A DNA stretch of 64,000 bases from Rhynchospora pubera (taxonomy: Eukaryota; Streptophyta; Magnoliopsida; Poales; Cyperaceae). The position numbers and the translations under genes are program-made. The notes under the pieces were generated by a model. That model saw nothing but the letters and a program-made list of their open reading frames with translations. It did not search any database and was not told the origin of the DNA. Positions 48,292-59,937 of the stretch are shown in pieces; the first letter of the stretch is position 1, and each line of letters opens with the position of its first letter. The DNA is taken from NCBI GenBank assembly GCA_028095005.1, contig CM051462.1:117542752-117606751 (forward strand). The letters are read 5' to 3'.

Positions 48292-49092
48292 CTAGAAAGA
48301 ACACAACCTCTTAGGCTTCTCTTTCTTATTAGAAGGAAGTACTCTAGGTGGTGATGTGGGTTTGACTTTGTCTCCCACCATTTCATCACTCAAAGCTTTT
48401 CTCCTAAGGATCTTCCTTTTATTTGGATGGACACGTAATATGCCTAAATCTTCACCGTTCAAAGTTGGCACCAAGTACCACCATATCGAGGTGCAACATA
48501 CGGCGAACACCTTACCGAAAAACACCACAGATAGCAAGACAATAACTATAGCCCATGGCCAGTAAGAGTAGGGTTTCATCCTGTTCAAAGAAATCCAGGA
48601 GAAAAATCCACTCGTTGTTTTCTCCTTTTTGTCGCTGTCTTTGACTTCTATTACCCTTGGCTCATCCTTCACCTGGACCGGCAGTGGTCGTGGTGATGTG
48701 GGCATTGATACTGTTCTTCTTTGGTGATGCTTGTCAGATCCCTTTCCTGGTTCCTCTTTTGTTTCGGGAAGACGAACCACAATCGGTACCCAATCATTGC
48801 TCTCGGTGTGCTTGAACCGTACCAGGACATGATCGTCAGACCCAGTGGTGGCGATGATTTTCTCCTTCCTCGACTCAAGCTCTGATAGAACGGTGGAGAA
48901 CTTGTCGAGGCCCCGAGATGCGTATGGGTTACTTTTGCTTGTTGACTTTCGCTTCTTTTGTTTTGGTGTCCCCGGTGCACTTCCCGGGGCACCGAAAGTA
49001 TCGTCGTCTAGAGTCTTGAAACTTCCTGCGCCGCAAAACATGCTTGAGAGAAATTCAGATGGGAGGAGAGGTGATGGTATTTCATGTGACAA
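48292..49092 (-). CDS. ZCF37-like single-pass membrane protein
   Basis: A single-exon, 266-residue frame. Near the N-terminus MFCGAGSFKTL is followed by a basic, Ser/Pro-rich stretch and the conserved segment SNPYASRGLDKFSTVLSEL (54-72), which is characteristic of the plant ZCF37 family. A Val/Leu/Phe-rich hydrophobic segment (about 178-209, ending SIWWYLVPT) is a probable membrane anchor. A basic tail rich in Lys and Arg follows. The first Met (49092) is chosen, but the Met at residue 18 would also fit the family start. The biochemical function of ZCF37 proteins is not known to me. No neighbour suggests a role. Confidence 0.78.
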   Translation of the reverse strand: MSHEIPSPLLPSEFLSSMFCGAGSFKTLDDDTFGAPGSAPGTPKQKKRKSTSKSNPYASRGLDKFSTVLSELESRKEKIIATTGSDDHVLVRFKHTESNDWVPIVVRLPETKEEPGKGSDKHHQRRTVSMPTSPRPLPVQVKDEPRVIEVKDSDKKEKTTSGFFSWISLNRMKPYSYWPWAIVIVLLSVVFFGKVFAVCCTSIWWYLVPTLNGEDLGILRVHPNKRKILRRKALSDEMVGDKVKPTSPPRVLPSNKKEKPKRLCSF

Positions 49093-49328
49093 AATATAGA
49101 TAGGTGTTGATGCATAGGTTTTTAAGGGGAGCGAATCTATTTGAATATATCTTTGACTTTTCAGATTGTCAAATTATGATTTTTCTGTTTACTCGGAGAA
49201 GAGAACACTTTAGGAGACCGGGTCTAAAGATAATTTAGACCATCCTCTTTCTGCTGAATAAATTTGATACAACACAATAAGAACGTGACGATTAAGATTA
49301 AAAAGAAAATTTGTATCTTAAATTCTTA

Positions 49329-49479
49329 GACTCCGTTTGGATAGGTGTGGGAAGAAAGAAAGAAGGGAAGAAGTGGGAAGAAGTATTGAGAAGTGTGTAG
49401 TTTTGTGAAAAGTTTGGATTGTTTATAATTTATTTCTTCCCTTCTTCCTACCTATTTCTCAACGCATCCAAACGGTGTC
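49329..49479. mobile_element. Tourist-like MITE
   Basis: A 151 bp element with TTA on both sides (49326-49328 and 49480-49482). Ends are GACTCCGTTTGGAT and ATCCAAACGGTGTC, differing at one position. Purine-rich GAAGAAAGA and pyrimidine-rich CTTCCCTTCTTCC halves can pair. It is the same family as 30627-30779 but with the halves arranged differently. It lies about 230 bp upstream of the ZCF37-like start codon. Confidence 0.8.
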
Positions 49480-49482
49480 TTA

Positions 49483-50954
49483 ATTATGTTTGCGTTCTCA
49501 CATGATATTAGTACATAAGAAATTTTAATAGTAGCTATATTACACTGGTATTGTCATTCCGTTAGATATGACAATTTATTAAAGTAAATCTCATAGAAAT
49601 TGTGAGATAATGTCATGTCACGTTATGGTTGAACAGATCAGATGTCTGAATTCATAGTTCTTTTTTGGTCCAGGGATTTAATTATACACCGATCGATTGA
49701 AGATTTTTTAATAGTTGTTATTGGAAAAGACTTTCGGAGTGCTGGCGAAGTCTTTAGTCATGTGAAGAGTGGAGATAGGAATTCAATGAAGCTTCTATAT
49801 AATTATCTAACTTGGCATGTAACTTCTAGCGCTTAAGATGATTAGCATTTTTTTTCAAATCTTCTTCTAGATGGGATCGGAAATGTTTCTGGTCACAAAA
49901 GAACTCCACATCAGAGAACATCATCGTTTCATCAATTACATATACATTTTTTTCTCGTCTTGATTTTATAAAAAATTCACTTTTTTTTTTTACAGTATGT
50001 ATTTTTTCAGAAAAAAAAATACACATAACTTCTGTTCTCGTCGTACACCTTGACTTCTCTTTTATGGGTTTAACATAGCTCTATATCTTGTAGTTGTTTT
50101 CACTGTTAATTATTTTGCGGTCAATAGCAGCCAGCTCTTGGGATTGGTCATCACGCCAAACCAAATTGATTAAATCTTATCTAATTAGCACCTCTGGTCA
50201 GGCAATTTCTTCATCTATTGCGTACCCTGGAATAATTTGTCAAAGCCCATGAAAATCTGCTGCTTGCCAGTGTTGGATTTCTCTCCAAGAAATACCACCG
50301 AAAAAAAAAAAGAAAGAAAGACATATACTGCATCTAGTTGAAGTTTGTCGACGCAAGTTGCACATAGAAAATAATGAGAAATAAGAACAAATTGGAGACG
50401 TATCCTATTATACACGCTGACGTCTATATTTTTATCTTAATATTTAGCTGTCGGTGACGTTGAGTTCGAATTATAATAATATGGTTCAAAGTATTTTGAC
50501 TATAAGAAACCGCTTCCTTGCTTGAATGCGGAAATAAAGTAAACAAAATTTGTCTTTCTACAGAAAAAAACAATTGCAAGGAGCTTGTTATTTATTGCGG
50601 TTCGAAGCTGACAATATTCCATTACTATCTATCCCTGATATAATTATGAACTTTATACCACAATAATTAAAAAACTTGATGATTTATTTTTAGATGAACA
50701 ATCTAGCACTCTCTTGTTATCCTCCGTGCTAATTTGTTGAATGTGCTATGGAAGATATAAAATTTTGTGAAATGGATACATTTACATGAGAAAATTTCTT
50801 ACTTGCCAAGTTGTACTCTATTTACAAATATACATCCTGACTCTCTCACGCAGTAACAATTCACTGAAACAATAGAAGCTAAAGGATTAACAAAAAAGCA
50901 TTTACAATCAATTCTCCTACCAAACAATGAGTTTAAAAAAAAGGCACCTCTTAC
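49483..50954. other. Intergenic region
   Basis: AT-rich spacer between the ZCF37-like gene and the 3' end of the coiled-coil gene. No gene or transposon end can be supported. Confidence 0.45.
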
Positions 50955-53900
50955 TTAAATGCTGGCATTTCTATCAATCAGCCTTTCTGTTAGGGTTTCA
51001 GCAGCCAACAATAGAAGCTCCACCATCTCCAAGCCAGCAGAGGAGAGAGGATCTGCTTTCTCAGACCTAGATGCCTCTGATGGGTCTGACGATTCATATA
51101 GGCTCTCATAGGTTATTGCAACATCTGCTGAATCGCCAGACCAGCTGATTGGAAGAACACTTCCAAGAGCTGTCTTCATTAGGTTTGATTCAGTTATGAC
51201 ACTGCTAAGTGCTTCGTAAGTGTTTTCTGACGGTCCTGCTTCTGACTTCAAATTTTCTTGAACCTGAGACAATGGTTCATCATTTTATTCTAAAGTAAAA
51301 ATGATCATCCATGATGTCAAGTAGAAATCTTATGCGTGGACATTTACTTTATTTTCAATTTCACAATTAAAATTCATTAAGTCCTAAGTCTTAACTAATA
51401 CTAATATTTGGTATAGAGAATTTTTCAAGGGGATCCAACACCAGTAAATTTAATGACCATCGCATGCCCATGTTTTTCTTTAAGTAATTTCAAATTCAAA
51501 AAACTCAAAAAATATTATCAACAGTTGATGTTGTTCCATGTTGAGAGCAATACACTCACATCAAAAAATCATAAATTGGATTTTATATTACTGGACCAAG
51601 AAGCCAAAAAAGGGCACTTCATTCAGAATAAATTTGGTCTGTCGATTTTTCAACCTTTCAATTATGAACAAAACAAACAACAATTTTGTGATTTTTTATG
51701 TCAGTTAGCTTACATAATTTACCTATTTCATTTGAAACTTCGATAGTACATTATTAATGGAAAAAGTGGTTACAATCGGGGGGGGGGGGGGGGGGATAAA
51801 GTACGAGCATTGCAACCCTCCAAAACCAAGAAACGATATGTTTATCATGCAAAAAATTAACTATGTCACCCTAAGCTCTTCAAATAATAACATATTTTTT
51901 CATTGCTAAATATAATTTTAAGAATATAAAATTTTGGTGAGATTTATTAAAGAGAGTGAGAAAGAGCAGCTAGTTACAGTTAGATTAAATGCTGAATTTG
52001 TGAAGTAACTACCTTTTCTATCTAGGCGGCTGAACCTTTACCATACACGTTTTACAAAAAAATAATAACAAACTGTATTGTCAAAAAATTATAAAGAAGA
52101 TGAGGGCATAATTGCGAACATAACAAAACATGTTTCTTTTTGCAAAATATACAAAAAAGAGTAGTTTTGCAAACCTTCATGAGTGAGACATGAAGCCTGT
52201 GAATCGAAGAAGTGAGCCGTTCCATGTTAGCTATGCTTTCGTGAAAAGTTGCATTTTCTATCTTTAGCCTGCACCATACAAAAAAGATACTAAAAACTTG
52301 ACAATTTAAACATTTAGGCCCTGATCAAAATCCCATTTTTTTTAATGTGGGATTTCATTTCATTTCGTTGGAAAATTATTGATCAAAATAAAGGGATTTT
52401 GTGTCATTTGGTTGGAATTCCCATGTAATTAGATCTAACGAAATCTTATGAAATCAATTCAGTTGAAATGAAATCCCACATAAACTTCATTTTGATCCGG
52501 GCCTTAAAGTTGTGGACACTTTTTTTTTTTATAATGAAGTTGTGGACACTTAAAGTAACAGAGAAGTTGATACCTTGCAAGATTAACTGAATATTCCTTT
52601 GCATCAGTGCCAGCATCATCTTGTGCATTACTAATCCACCGTCTCAAGTAGGTTTTCTTAATAATATTCTTCAACTTCCCTTCTTCCTGTATTTTATTTC
52701 TTTTCACAATGGCAAGATCATTACTTGCTTGACCACCATGTCTAGGATTATTTCCACTGTCCCTACATTAGGTGGATAAAAACATATTATATAACTTATG
52801 AGAAACCAGAAAGAAAAAAAAAATGAATTCAAAGAAATGTACTGTTGTAAAAGCTGAATATCTTGCTTCAACTTGGCCAATTCCATGAGTGCTTTCACCT
52901 TTTCATTGGTGACCTAAACAAGAGAAGTAATGAATGACCACAAGTAAGTAAGGCTTCAATAAACAAGAAATGACTCAACTATTCCTGAAAACATAACAAC
53001 AAACAAATCACCTGAGATAAGTTCTTTTGAAGCTCTTCAATTTTCTTTAATAGAGCTTCATTCATATTACGCTCAAGTAAATGCCTCTCTTCCTGCTGAG
53101 ATAATAGTAACAGTGTGGCAACCTGTATGTCATACAAAAATAATCAGTTCATTACTATGAGCAAATCATTCTGTTAAGTATTTAAGAAAATCAAAAGTAT
53201 ATCTATTATTTGCACCTTCTCTTGTAAAGCTTGAGCAAGTGCCTTTGACATTTCAATATTATCATTAGAGATATTTGTCGGAGGATTAGAACTCTGCCAA
53301 GAGAATATAACGAATGTCAAGAAATAAAATAAGAGTATATAACTAAAATTTAATTCACTATTTTATACCTGAGCAGTATCATTGATAACATCAGCACTAA
53401 TATGCACATCTTTGTACTTTATGTCATCATTCTCGTCATCTAGTGGTTCTTCTGAAGTTTTTGCATCACACTGTGGTTCTATTTTAATCTGGCTTAACTT
53501 CTCTAGAATACCACTAAAGTCATCCTTTATATGAGATTCTTCTTGTTCCAATTTCCTTGAAATTTCAAATCGCACATGATTGCAAAACTCCCGCAGCACT
53601 TTCAGTTTGTCGTTAACTAGTTTGTCATATAGCTTCTGCACTTCAAAATGAAAATACCTAAGTTTCAGACCTCCAAAAGGTTGCAGTTTACAGGATCAAA
53701 GATCTTACTTGTTTCTTCTCCAAAGACCGTACATTTCTCCTTAAATGCTGTTCAATGTCAAGGCCCTATGAACAAAAAAGAAGCACAATCATTAACCAAG
53801 ACCAATTTTCAACTCCTTTTCTTTCTTCTTTTAAGTATATTTACCATCCGAAGGTTGTTTTGGAGCTTATCAATTGAATTCTTAAGAGCATCTTTCTCTT

Positions 53901-56271
53901 CTTCTAAAGATGCCTAAATGGTAAAATTTAACATAAAAGAATAAAAAACAAATATAGCCTATAAGGAAAAACAATGATAATGAATATGTAATAATTGACA
54001 ATAGATAAAGGTTTCTATAAATTTACAATGTACTTCATTGTTGAGGTCTCGCCATCTTCTGCATATATCCAATTATCCGGAGAATCTCTAAGAAGGCATT
54101 GGCACTTCTCTTCTGTTGTAGTATCTGAAGAGGAAATCAAATCTCTATCCCGTATTCCATAAAATTTTTCTACAACCTAAAAAAAATAGAACTGAGTGAA
54201 AATTATGATTTAAGTTTTTCAACAAAACAAAATTAAAATTTACATACTTTCTCAAAAGGCTCGATTTGGATTTTCAGATCCTTCAACTCAACCTCCAGTT
54301 TTTCCTTGGATCTCTTCTCATGTAAACAGGAAGATTGAAGTTCTTCTATTCTGTAAGTTAAACAGCCTGTCAGCAAGGTGTCCAGTTTCCACACTTGAGA
54401 AATTATACACTGACCCAAATAGGCCTCAGCAAAGCCCAACTACGTTTAAGAGTAAAGTAAACCATATTTTGTGTGTTTTCCATTTGTGCAATAACACATC
54501 AAGGAAAATTTTTCCATGCTGTGGAAAATCAGTACCAGTTGCAGACCGACTAACAAGCTCTCCAAATGCAGTATTCAACTATGTATAACATTAATAAAGA
54601 GAGATCGAAATGTTCAAATAGCAAATACCTTTCCTCAAGCTCAGCTAGTTTCTTATTTAAAGGTTCTTCTCTTTCCTTCACCTTTTCACGCTGTCAGAGG
54701 AAATATGAAAGGGGGGCATGAGTTCCTCACATAGAATATAATATACTTTTTGACAATTCAGTTCAAATATAAAGGAAGACGGACCTCCATTAAAGCTTGA
54801 TCTCTTTCAGCAAATGCGGCAGCAACACAATTTTGGAAGAACTTAACTTGTCTATCTGCTTCTTTGTTCTATATTTAACAGGATAACAGAAATATTAAAA
54901 GGAATTTGCAAAATAGAAGTTTGCAGTTTACAATATTTCCAAGCAAAAAACTTATTTTTTTCTTATTAAAGAACCACTAATAACTAAACAAAAGGATTTT
55001 AAAGAACACCTTTAATATTCAACCACTATGTCTCTCAAATCTCTTATATGTTTAGTACATTCAAATCTCTTATATTCCACAACAACAATGATTTATCTGA
55101 CAAATCTTTCTCGTAATTCTTTCTATTAAACTCTTCTTTGTCTTACTTTGGTGAAAACACTAGCATAGCTATTAATGGGAGGAAAAGAAAAGACACAATG
55201 GTGTAAAGCCAGGAATCTGCCCAAGAAAATTAAACTACTTTTACAAATGAAAAGAAAGGTCCTTGTCTGCATAATATGGTGCAGATATAAAAACACATAA
55301 GATTAAAATCTGGTTTTTGTTAATTAATCGAAAGAAAAAAAAATTTCAAAATAGAAGTACAAGTTTTTGCTTGTGATAAGGAACTACGGATACCTTTGTT
55401 AGTTCAGCGTTATGTAGTTCGGCAAGCTGGCTCTAAAATAAAGGACAAGACCAAATATCAGTAAACTAAAGTAACAATATAACTATACTCATTACTCAGA
55501 GTTACATACATATCCATAATGAATAAACAGGCTGTACCATTAATTAGGGTTCTTAAATGAATGAAAAGAGAATAGAAATATAAATAAAGACGGAGACTAG
55601 AGATTAACTTTAATTCGATGGGCCTCAGCAAGCTCCTCTTGAAGATTATGCTTTTCCCTTAAGCAACTGGCTAGTCTTTTCTGAAGACTTTCAATGTCTT
55701 GCTCCAGATTAGCTGCCCTGAACATTCACAAAACCTTAATCTGACTAAACATATTAAGGGTTTTTCTGGATTAACCCAAATGTTTAACAATCTACATCGA
55801 ACACTCAGATTGCTCAAGATGTAGGAAACAATGCCATTATAATAAAGTAACGGGACAAGAATCAGCTCAAAATTCAAAATCCACAGATATTTATGAATTT
55901 CCCCGTCTTTATTGCTCGTCTAAACCTTGATCCCAAAAGTAGGTGTGCTATCTGCAGGTTTACCACAAACATAAAAGAGTTGGCCTCTGTAATAGGAAAA
56001 TTACAAAACTAAGTCTTTCTTGCAGGTTTGGTGAAATTCAGGGTGTAATTTACAAAAACAATACAGCCAAATGAATCCTTAAATACAACCTACAAGTATA
56101 ACTGAAATACGAGAATGAGAAATTAGAAAGAAGTAGTACCTTTGAGAGTGCATCTGCGTTGCCATAGAGAGATAGCCTGGCCCTGCCTGTTGCATACATA
56201 GTTGCTCTATATCTTTCTTCAGCTCGTCACGCTCTGCATGCAGAAATAAAAATTTAGAGCAATACAGTAAA

Positions 56272-56314
<43 letters not shown>

Positions 56315-56423
56315 AACTATTATTGAAAAACCAAGAAATGGCAGAGAATAAATTACCACGCTGAAGTTGCTCCACACGGAGGATTAATGCTTCAAGGTCC
56401 GCATTTTTTCCCCTCTCTTCCAT
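50955..56423 (-). CDS. Plant coiled-coil protein of unknown function (myosin-heavy-chain-like)
   Basis: Seventeen coding exons on the minus strand: 56357-56423, 56140-56233, 55609-55717, 55394-55432, 54785-54868, 54629-54690, 54248-54350, 54027-54176, 53845-53913, 53709-53765, 53369-53635, 53216-53294, 53012-53122, 52843-52913, 52574-52762, 52175-52268 and 50955-51263. About 650 residues, nearly all Glu/Lys/Leu heptad coiled coil. Early segments include KKDIEQLCMQQAGPGYLSMA and a short FYGIRDRD motif; the C-terminus (ALGSVLPISWSGDS, AETLTERL) is not coiled. It resembles an uncharacterised Arabidopsis family that I recall near At1g24560. A non-coding first exon ends at 56911 and splices to 56425. 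Exon 53216-53294 is 79 nt where 78 is needed, so this copy has a one-base frame problem or uses other splice sites. A structural or scaffold role is a guess from shape only. Confidence 0.75.
51778..51795. repeat. Poly-G run in the last intron
   Basis: Eighteen consecutive G on the plus strand, which is poly-C in the transcript of the coiled-coil gene. It lies in the intron between 51264 and 52174. Confidence 0.85.
52317..52503. mobile_element. Tourist-like MITE in an intron
   Basis: A 187 bp element with TTA on both sides (52314-52316 and 52504-52506). Ends are GGCCCTGATCAAAAT and ATTTTGATCCGGGCC, differing at one position. It lies in the intron between exons 52574-52762 and 52175-52268 of the coiled-coil gene, clear of the splice sites. 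It is a different family from the other two Tourist-like copies, but has the same duplication type. Confidence 0.85.
56272..56314. repeat. (TA)n(GA)n microsatellite in an intron
   Basis: About 20 bp of TA and then 23 bp of GA, in the intron between the first two coding exons of the coiled-coil gene. Confidence 0.9.
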
Positions 56424-57056
56424 CCCTGAGGAAAAAGATAAATCAAGCTATATCATAAACAAAATCCAACCATTACAAAAAAAGATATTTCATTTATTTT
56501 TTTGTATTGTTTCTAGTATTACTAGTTCTTGAACAAATGATTCTCTTCGCAAGGGATTATGTTTGCTGTAATAGAGTCAAGCAATAACAAGAAAACACGA
56601 CATGGCAGAATGGCATACGATTCGGTCCAAATGTAGTCCTTACAAATGGAGCACAACTGGTGAAGAGCGTAATTAACCAACTAAGAAAATCGCACACTGA
56701 ATTTCAAAATTCACTATATTCTATTATACTTCCCCCAATTCAAAAGGTCGCCTAGCACGCTCTAGTTTCCATAACATAGGCAACTAGGATTCACAGCTCG
56801 AAATCAATTGACGGAACACAAGCAAACGAAAATCAATTAAATTAAATGCACCTACTATTCAAACCAACGAAGAGAATAAGCCAGTATGAAGCAAATTTAA
56901 GAGATCATACCTCTTTTTCAGAAGGCGGGTCCGATTTGATCGAGAGAAGAATGGAGAAGAATCACTGTGGCGAGAGCGGGTTGGTGTACCTTTCAAGGCG
57001 GGTTGCAGAAGAGACTGCCTGTTGTCTGTTGAGATCGAATCATATTGCTTGCTTCA

Positions 57057-57268
57057 GGAACCAGATCCTCTGGTCTGCCGACCAGAGAAATTCTCTGGTC
57101 GTTTTTAGATCTGGGCCGTCTGATTTAATCTTAATGGCTATGGATGCCCGTGCTAGTACCACGATTGATAGGCCCGAAAAAATATTAACCGTCGAGATTA
57201 AATCAGACGGTCCAGATCGAAAACGACCAGGTGGTCGTTTGAAAAAAACGACTAGAGGATCCGACTCC
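57057..57268. mobile_element. Mutator-type MITE, 212 bp
   Basis: Flanked by identical 10-bp repeats GCTTGCTTCA (57047-57056 and 57269-57278), close to the 9-bp duplication usual for Mutator-like elements. Left end GGAACCAGATCCTCTGGTC; reverse complement of right end GGAGTCGGATCCTCTAGTC (15 of 19 match). A second inner inverted repeat is longer: 34 bp around GGTCGTTTTTAGATCTGGGC and its complement near 57195-57228. The two sides would pair over most of the element. Frames on both strands are readings of the repeat. It lies at the 5' end of the coiled-coil gene, just upstream of its non-coding first exon. Confidence 0.82.
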
Positions 57269-57359
57269 GCTTGCTTCAAAGGAAGAAGAAAGATGCACAT
57301 CTCCAAGGCCGTATATTTTCTCTATGGGCCCAATATAAGCCCATACAAACTTATACCTC

Positions 57360-57760
57360 CTTAAAATTTAAAAATAATATTAATTAATATAATATATTAA
57401 AAATAATATCAATATAATAATATTTTTTTAAATAATATCACAAGATCGGAATCTGGAATTCCGACCGCAATTACGGAATCCCGGATTCCGATCTTAGCTA
57501 ACTACTCATTTAAATATTATTTCTAATATTCAAAGATAAGATCGAAATTCGGTATTTAAAATAATATTTAATTAATTAATTTAATTTAATATAAATTTAT
57601 TTAATTTATTTAATTAAATATAAATTTAATTAATTTATATTTAATTAAATATAAATTTAATTTATTTATTTAATTAAATATAAATAATTATTTTATTTAA
57701 TTAAAAATGAATAATTAAGTTATAAATTTTTAATTAATTTACATTAAAATTATAAATTTT
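57360..57760. other. AT-rich low-complexity spacer with a 22-bp inverted repeat
   Basis: Mostly TTAATTAA-like words. An imperfect inverted repeat at about 57443-57496 (AAGATCGGAATCTGGAATTCC against its complement) stands out as GC-richer. No gene is seen. Confidence 0.5.
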
Positions 57761-57769
57761 TAAACAACC

Positions 57770-58060
57770 ATTTGATCTGCGTCTCGGGTGTCGTCATCTG
57801 TATATCCAATAAAAGACTCGGGAGTTTGTTGTACGAATCTTTCCACGATCCGAAAAGATGTTCGATTGCTCTCTCTCTCTCGCCCATGCCAAATCTTGTT
57901 ATAAGTGGGCACCACATTCGGGTATTCTTTCCCCAATAGAGATTTCACGCCCGGTAAGAAAATACCGACATCTCTCTTTACTGCATTTCTGATACAGTTG
58001 GCAATAACTTCAGCCGTTAGATTATCATGCGTGAAGTCTTCGGCCCTTCTAACGCATGTA
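57770..58060 (-). pseudogene. Mutator-like transposase remnant
   Basis: Reading leftward, one frame gives RRAEDFTHDNLTAEVIANCI, then VKSLLGKEYPNVVPTYNKIW and HGRER. After a GA repeat (GAGAGAGAGAG) the sense switches frame to AIEHLFGSWKDSYNKLPSLL. These segments resemble the region ahead of the catalytic domain in plant MuDR-type transposases (the FGSWxxSY motif). The frame change, most easily explained by slippage in the GA run, and the absence of the catalytic DDE part make it a dead fragment. It is not clearly linked to the nearby Mutator-type MITE. Confidence 0.6.
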
Positions 58061-58155
58061 GGGGTGTAAAAAAAAACCGTGAATCAGTTCAATCCGTTCA
58101 ACCCACCCGACCCGAATCGTTTTTAACCGGGTTAGCATGATGTTGGGTAGGTGAT

Positions 58156-59818
58156 GTACGGTTTCCGTACTTGATTTTCAGCCAGAATAAGCCCCAAAAT
58201 TCGTTCAAATTACTCGTGTTTTTACTCATTTTCCTTTAAATTGTGCTAATGTTAGATGTAGGAAAGTTCAGCCGTAGCCCGGCAAGTTTTTTATACAGGT
58301 TCATCACACTTTGGCGCGAAAAAAGGAGAAAATCGACTAAGTTGCACAGATCCAGCAAGTTGGAACGGGCCGCCCCAATCACAGGACGGGTCGTCCCACC
58401 TCAGTGCAGACGCAGGCAGAGGGAATCCAGACGATGCATTCAACCCATGCTGGGACGGGCCGCCCCATGTTCAGACCAGGCCGTCCCAGTCCACAACCAG
58501 GCCAGAGAGCTATTTCGAGATTGCCAAATATAGAGTGCCTGATTTGGTGAAGCGGTTTCTTCAGTTTCCACCGCCTTTCTGAGCCACAATCCCACGTTTT
58601 GGAGCTTCCCAAGAAGCCTATATAAGCTATGTCCTGGCTCCAAATCAACAGAGTCGAAATTTGCTAAGTTTGGAGAGCCAGAAAGGAGCAAGGCAACCAC
58701 CCTGTCGAGACGGCCATCCACCAGCCTGAGACGCACCGCCCCAGGATCAGGACGGGCCGCCCCAGACAGGACAGAGCTTAGGAGATAGACGATTTTCGAG
58801 CATATCTTGTTGTAACTTGGTTTTTCCTTTTTCCTTGTGTTTTTGTATGATGAAACCTGCTTTTTCTTGCATGGAGTAGTTTAGTTTAGGGGCTATGGTT
58901 CGATAACTTTTCTTTTAGTTGTTTGTTTTGTTTGAATACTTGATTAGTTGCTAAGTTAAGTTGCGTTTTTTATTTCTGAAATTTGATTATATCTTTTTGT
59001 TGCAAATTGTTAATGTTAGATTTGGCTATTGCATTAAACAAAGGCCTAGTTTAATTGTCAAAACAAAGTCTATCTGCAATAACAAGTAAACACCTAGATC
59101 ACTTAGGTAGGCGATATCTGAAAGGATCAAACCAAACTTTAAGAAATTAGAGTTTTACTCAATAAATCGAGAGATTGAGAGTTTACCAAGACCCAGAAAT
59201 CAGTTAGAAACATCTAAACCAAGAAACGAGAGTTGAAATTTAGGAGCTTTTAGGATTTGTCAAACAGAACCCCACAACTTGACCTGAACGAGAGTTAGAG
59301 CACAAGTCTGTAGGTTAGGTTTGATACAATCCACGCAAAAACACTCAGCAAATAATTAAGTAGGATGACAAGACAAACATCAGATGATTGGAACGACCCA
59401 TCCCAAGGTCAGGACGGACCGCCCGAGAGGGGGCGTCCTGGCCTAGAACGGACAGTTCCAACCATCTGACAGGGTTAGGACGGCCCGTTCCAGAGATGGA
59501 ACGGTCCGTCCCAACTTTGACAGATAGGAAAAGTTAGACAACCTGAACCCCTAATCGTTTGTTAATCGTTTAAACTTTAATTAGCTAAGTTTTTCTAGGG
59601 AATTAGAATTTTAAAATTCCAAGTCTTTCAATTTGCCTTTCTGTTTAGATCTGTTTGAAATTTAAACTATTTAATCTAAAGAATTTATTTTAATACAAAT
59701 TGCTTGAATTTAGAAAAGGAATAGTCCGTCCCCGTGATTCGACCCTTAAACTATACTGCAAACGAATTAGTATCGGTTTTTAAGGAATTAATTTGACCAG
59801 TACCCTCAGCACCGATCA
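58156..59818 (+). repeat. 5' LTR of an Athila-like retrotransposon
   Basis: The right end is fixed by the primer-binding site: the LTR should stop at the CA at 59817-59818 (ACCGATCA), six bases before the PBS. The left end is not certain; a TG near 58156 (TGTACGGTTTCCG) is plausible and gives about 1.66 kb, normal for Athila LTRs. It contains a TATA box (58619-58626) and four clusters of paired GC-rich palindromes. The 3' LTR lies beyond the window, so the start cannot be checked by comparison. Confidence 0.7.
58619..58626 (+). promoter_or_regulatory. TATA box of the Athila-like LTR
   Basis: TATATAAG in CCTATATAAGCT, the best TATA match in the LTR. Transcription would start about 30 bp downstream, near 58650. 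Confidence 0.6.
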
Positions 59819-59823
59819 AATTT

Positions 59824-59841
59824 TGGCGTCGTTGCCGGGGA
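59824..59841 (+). other. Primer-binding site, tRNA-Asp type
   Basis: TGGCGTCGTTGCCGGGGA follows the LTR end. It differs at one base from the PBS usual in Athila elements, which is complementary to the 3' end of aspartate tRNA. Confidence 0.85.
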
Positions 59842-59937
59842 CGGTGCCCTTTTTCTAAGTTGTACTTTTGTTTTAACTTAAATTCTTTCAATCTCTCTTC
59901 ACCCTTTTCTTTTGTTTTTGAAATTTGGCAGTCGCAT

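Noticed and set aside
58379..58736. Minus-strand frames in the Athila LTR
   Set aside because: They overlap each other across palindromic motifs and match no known protein.
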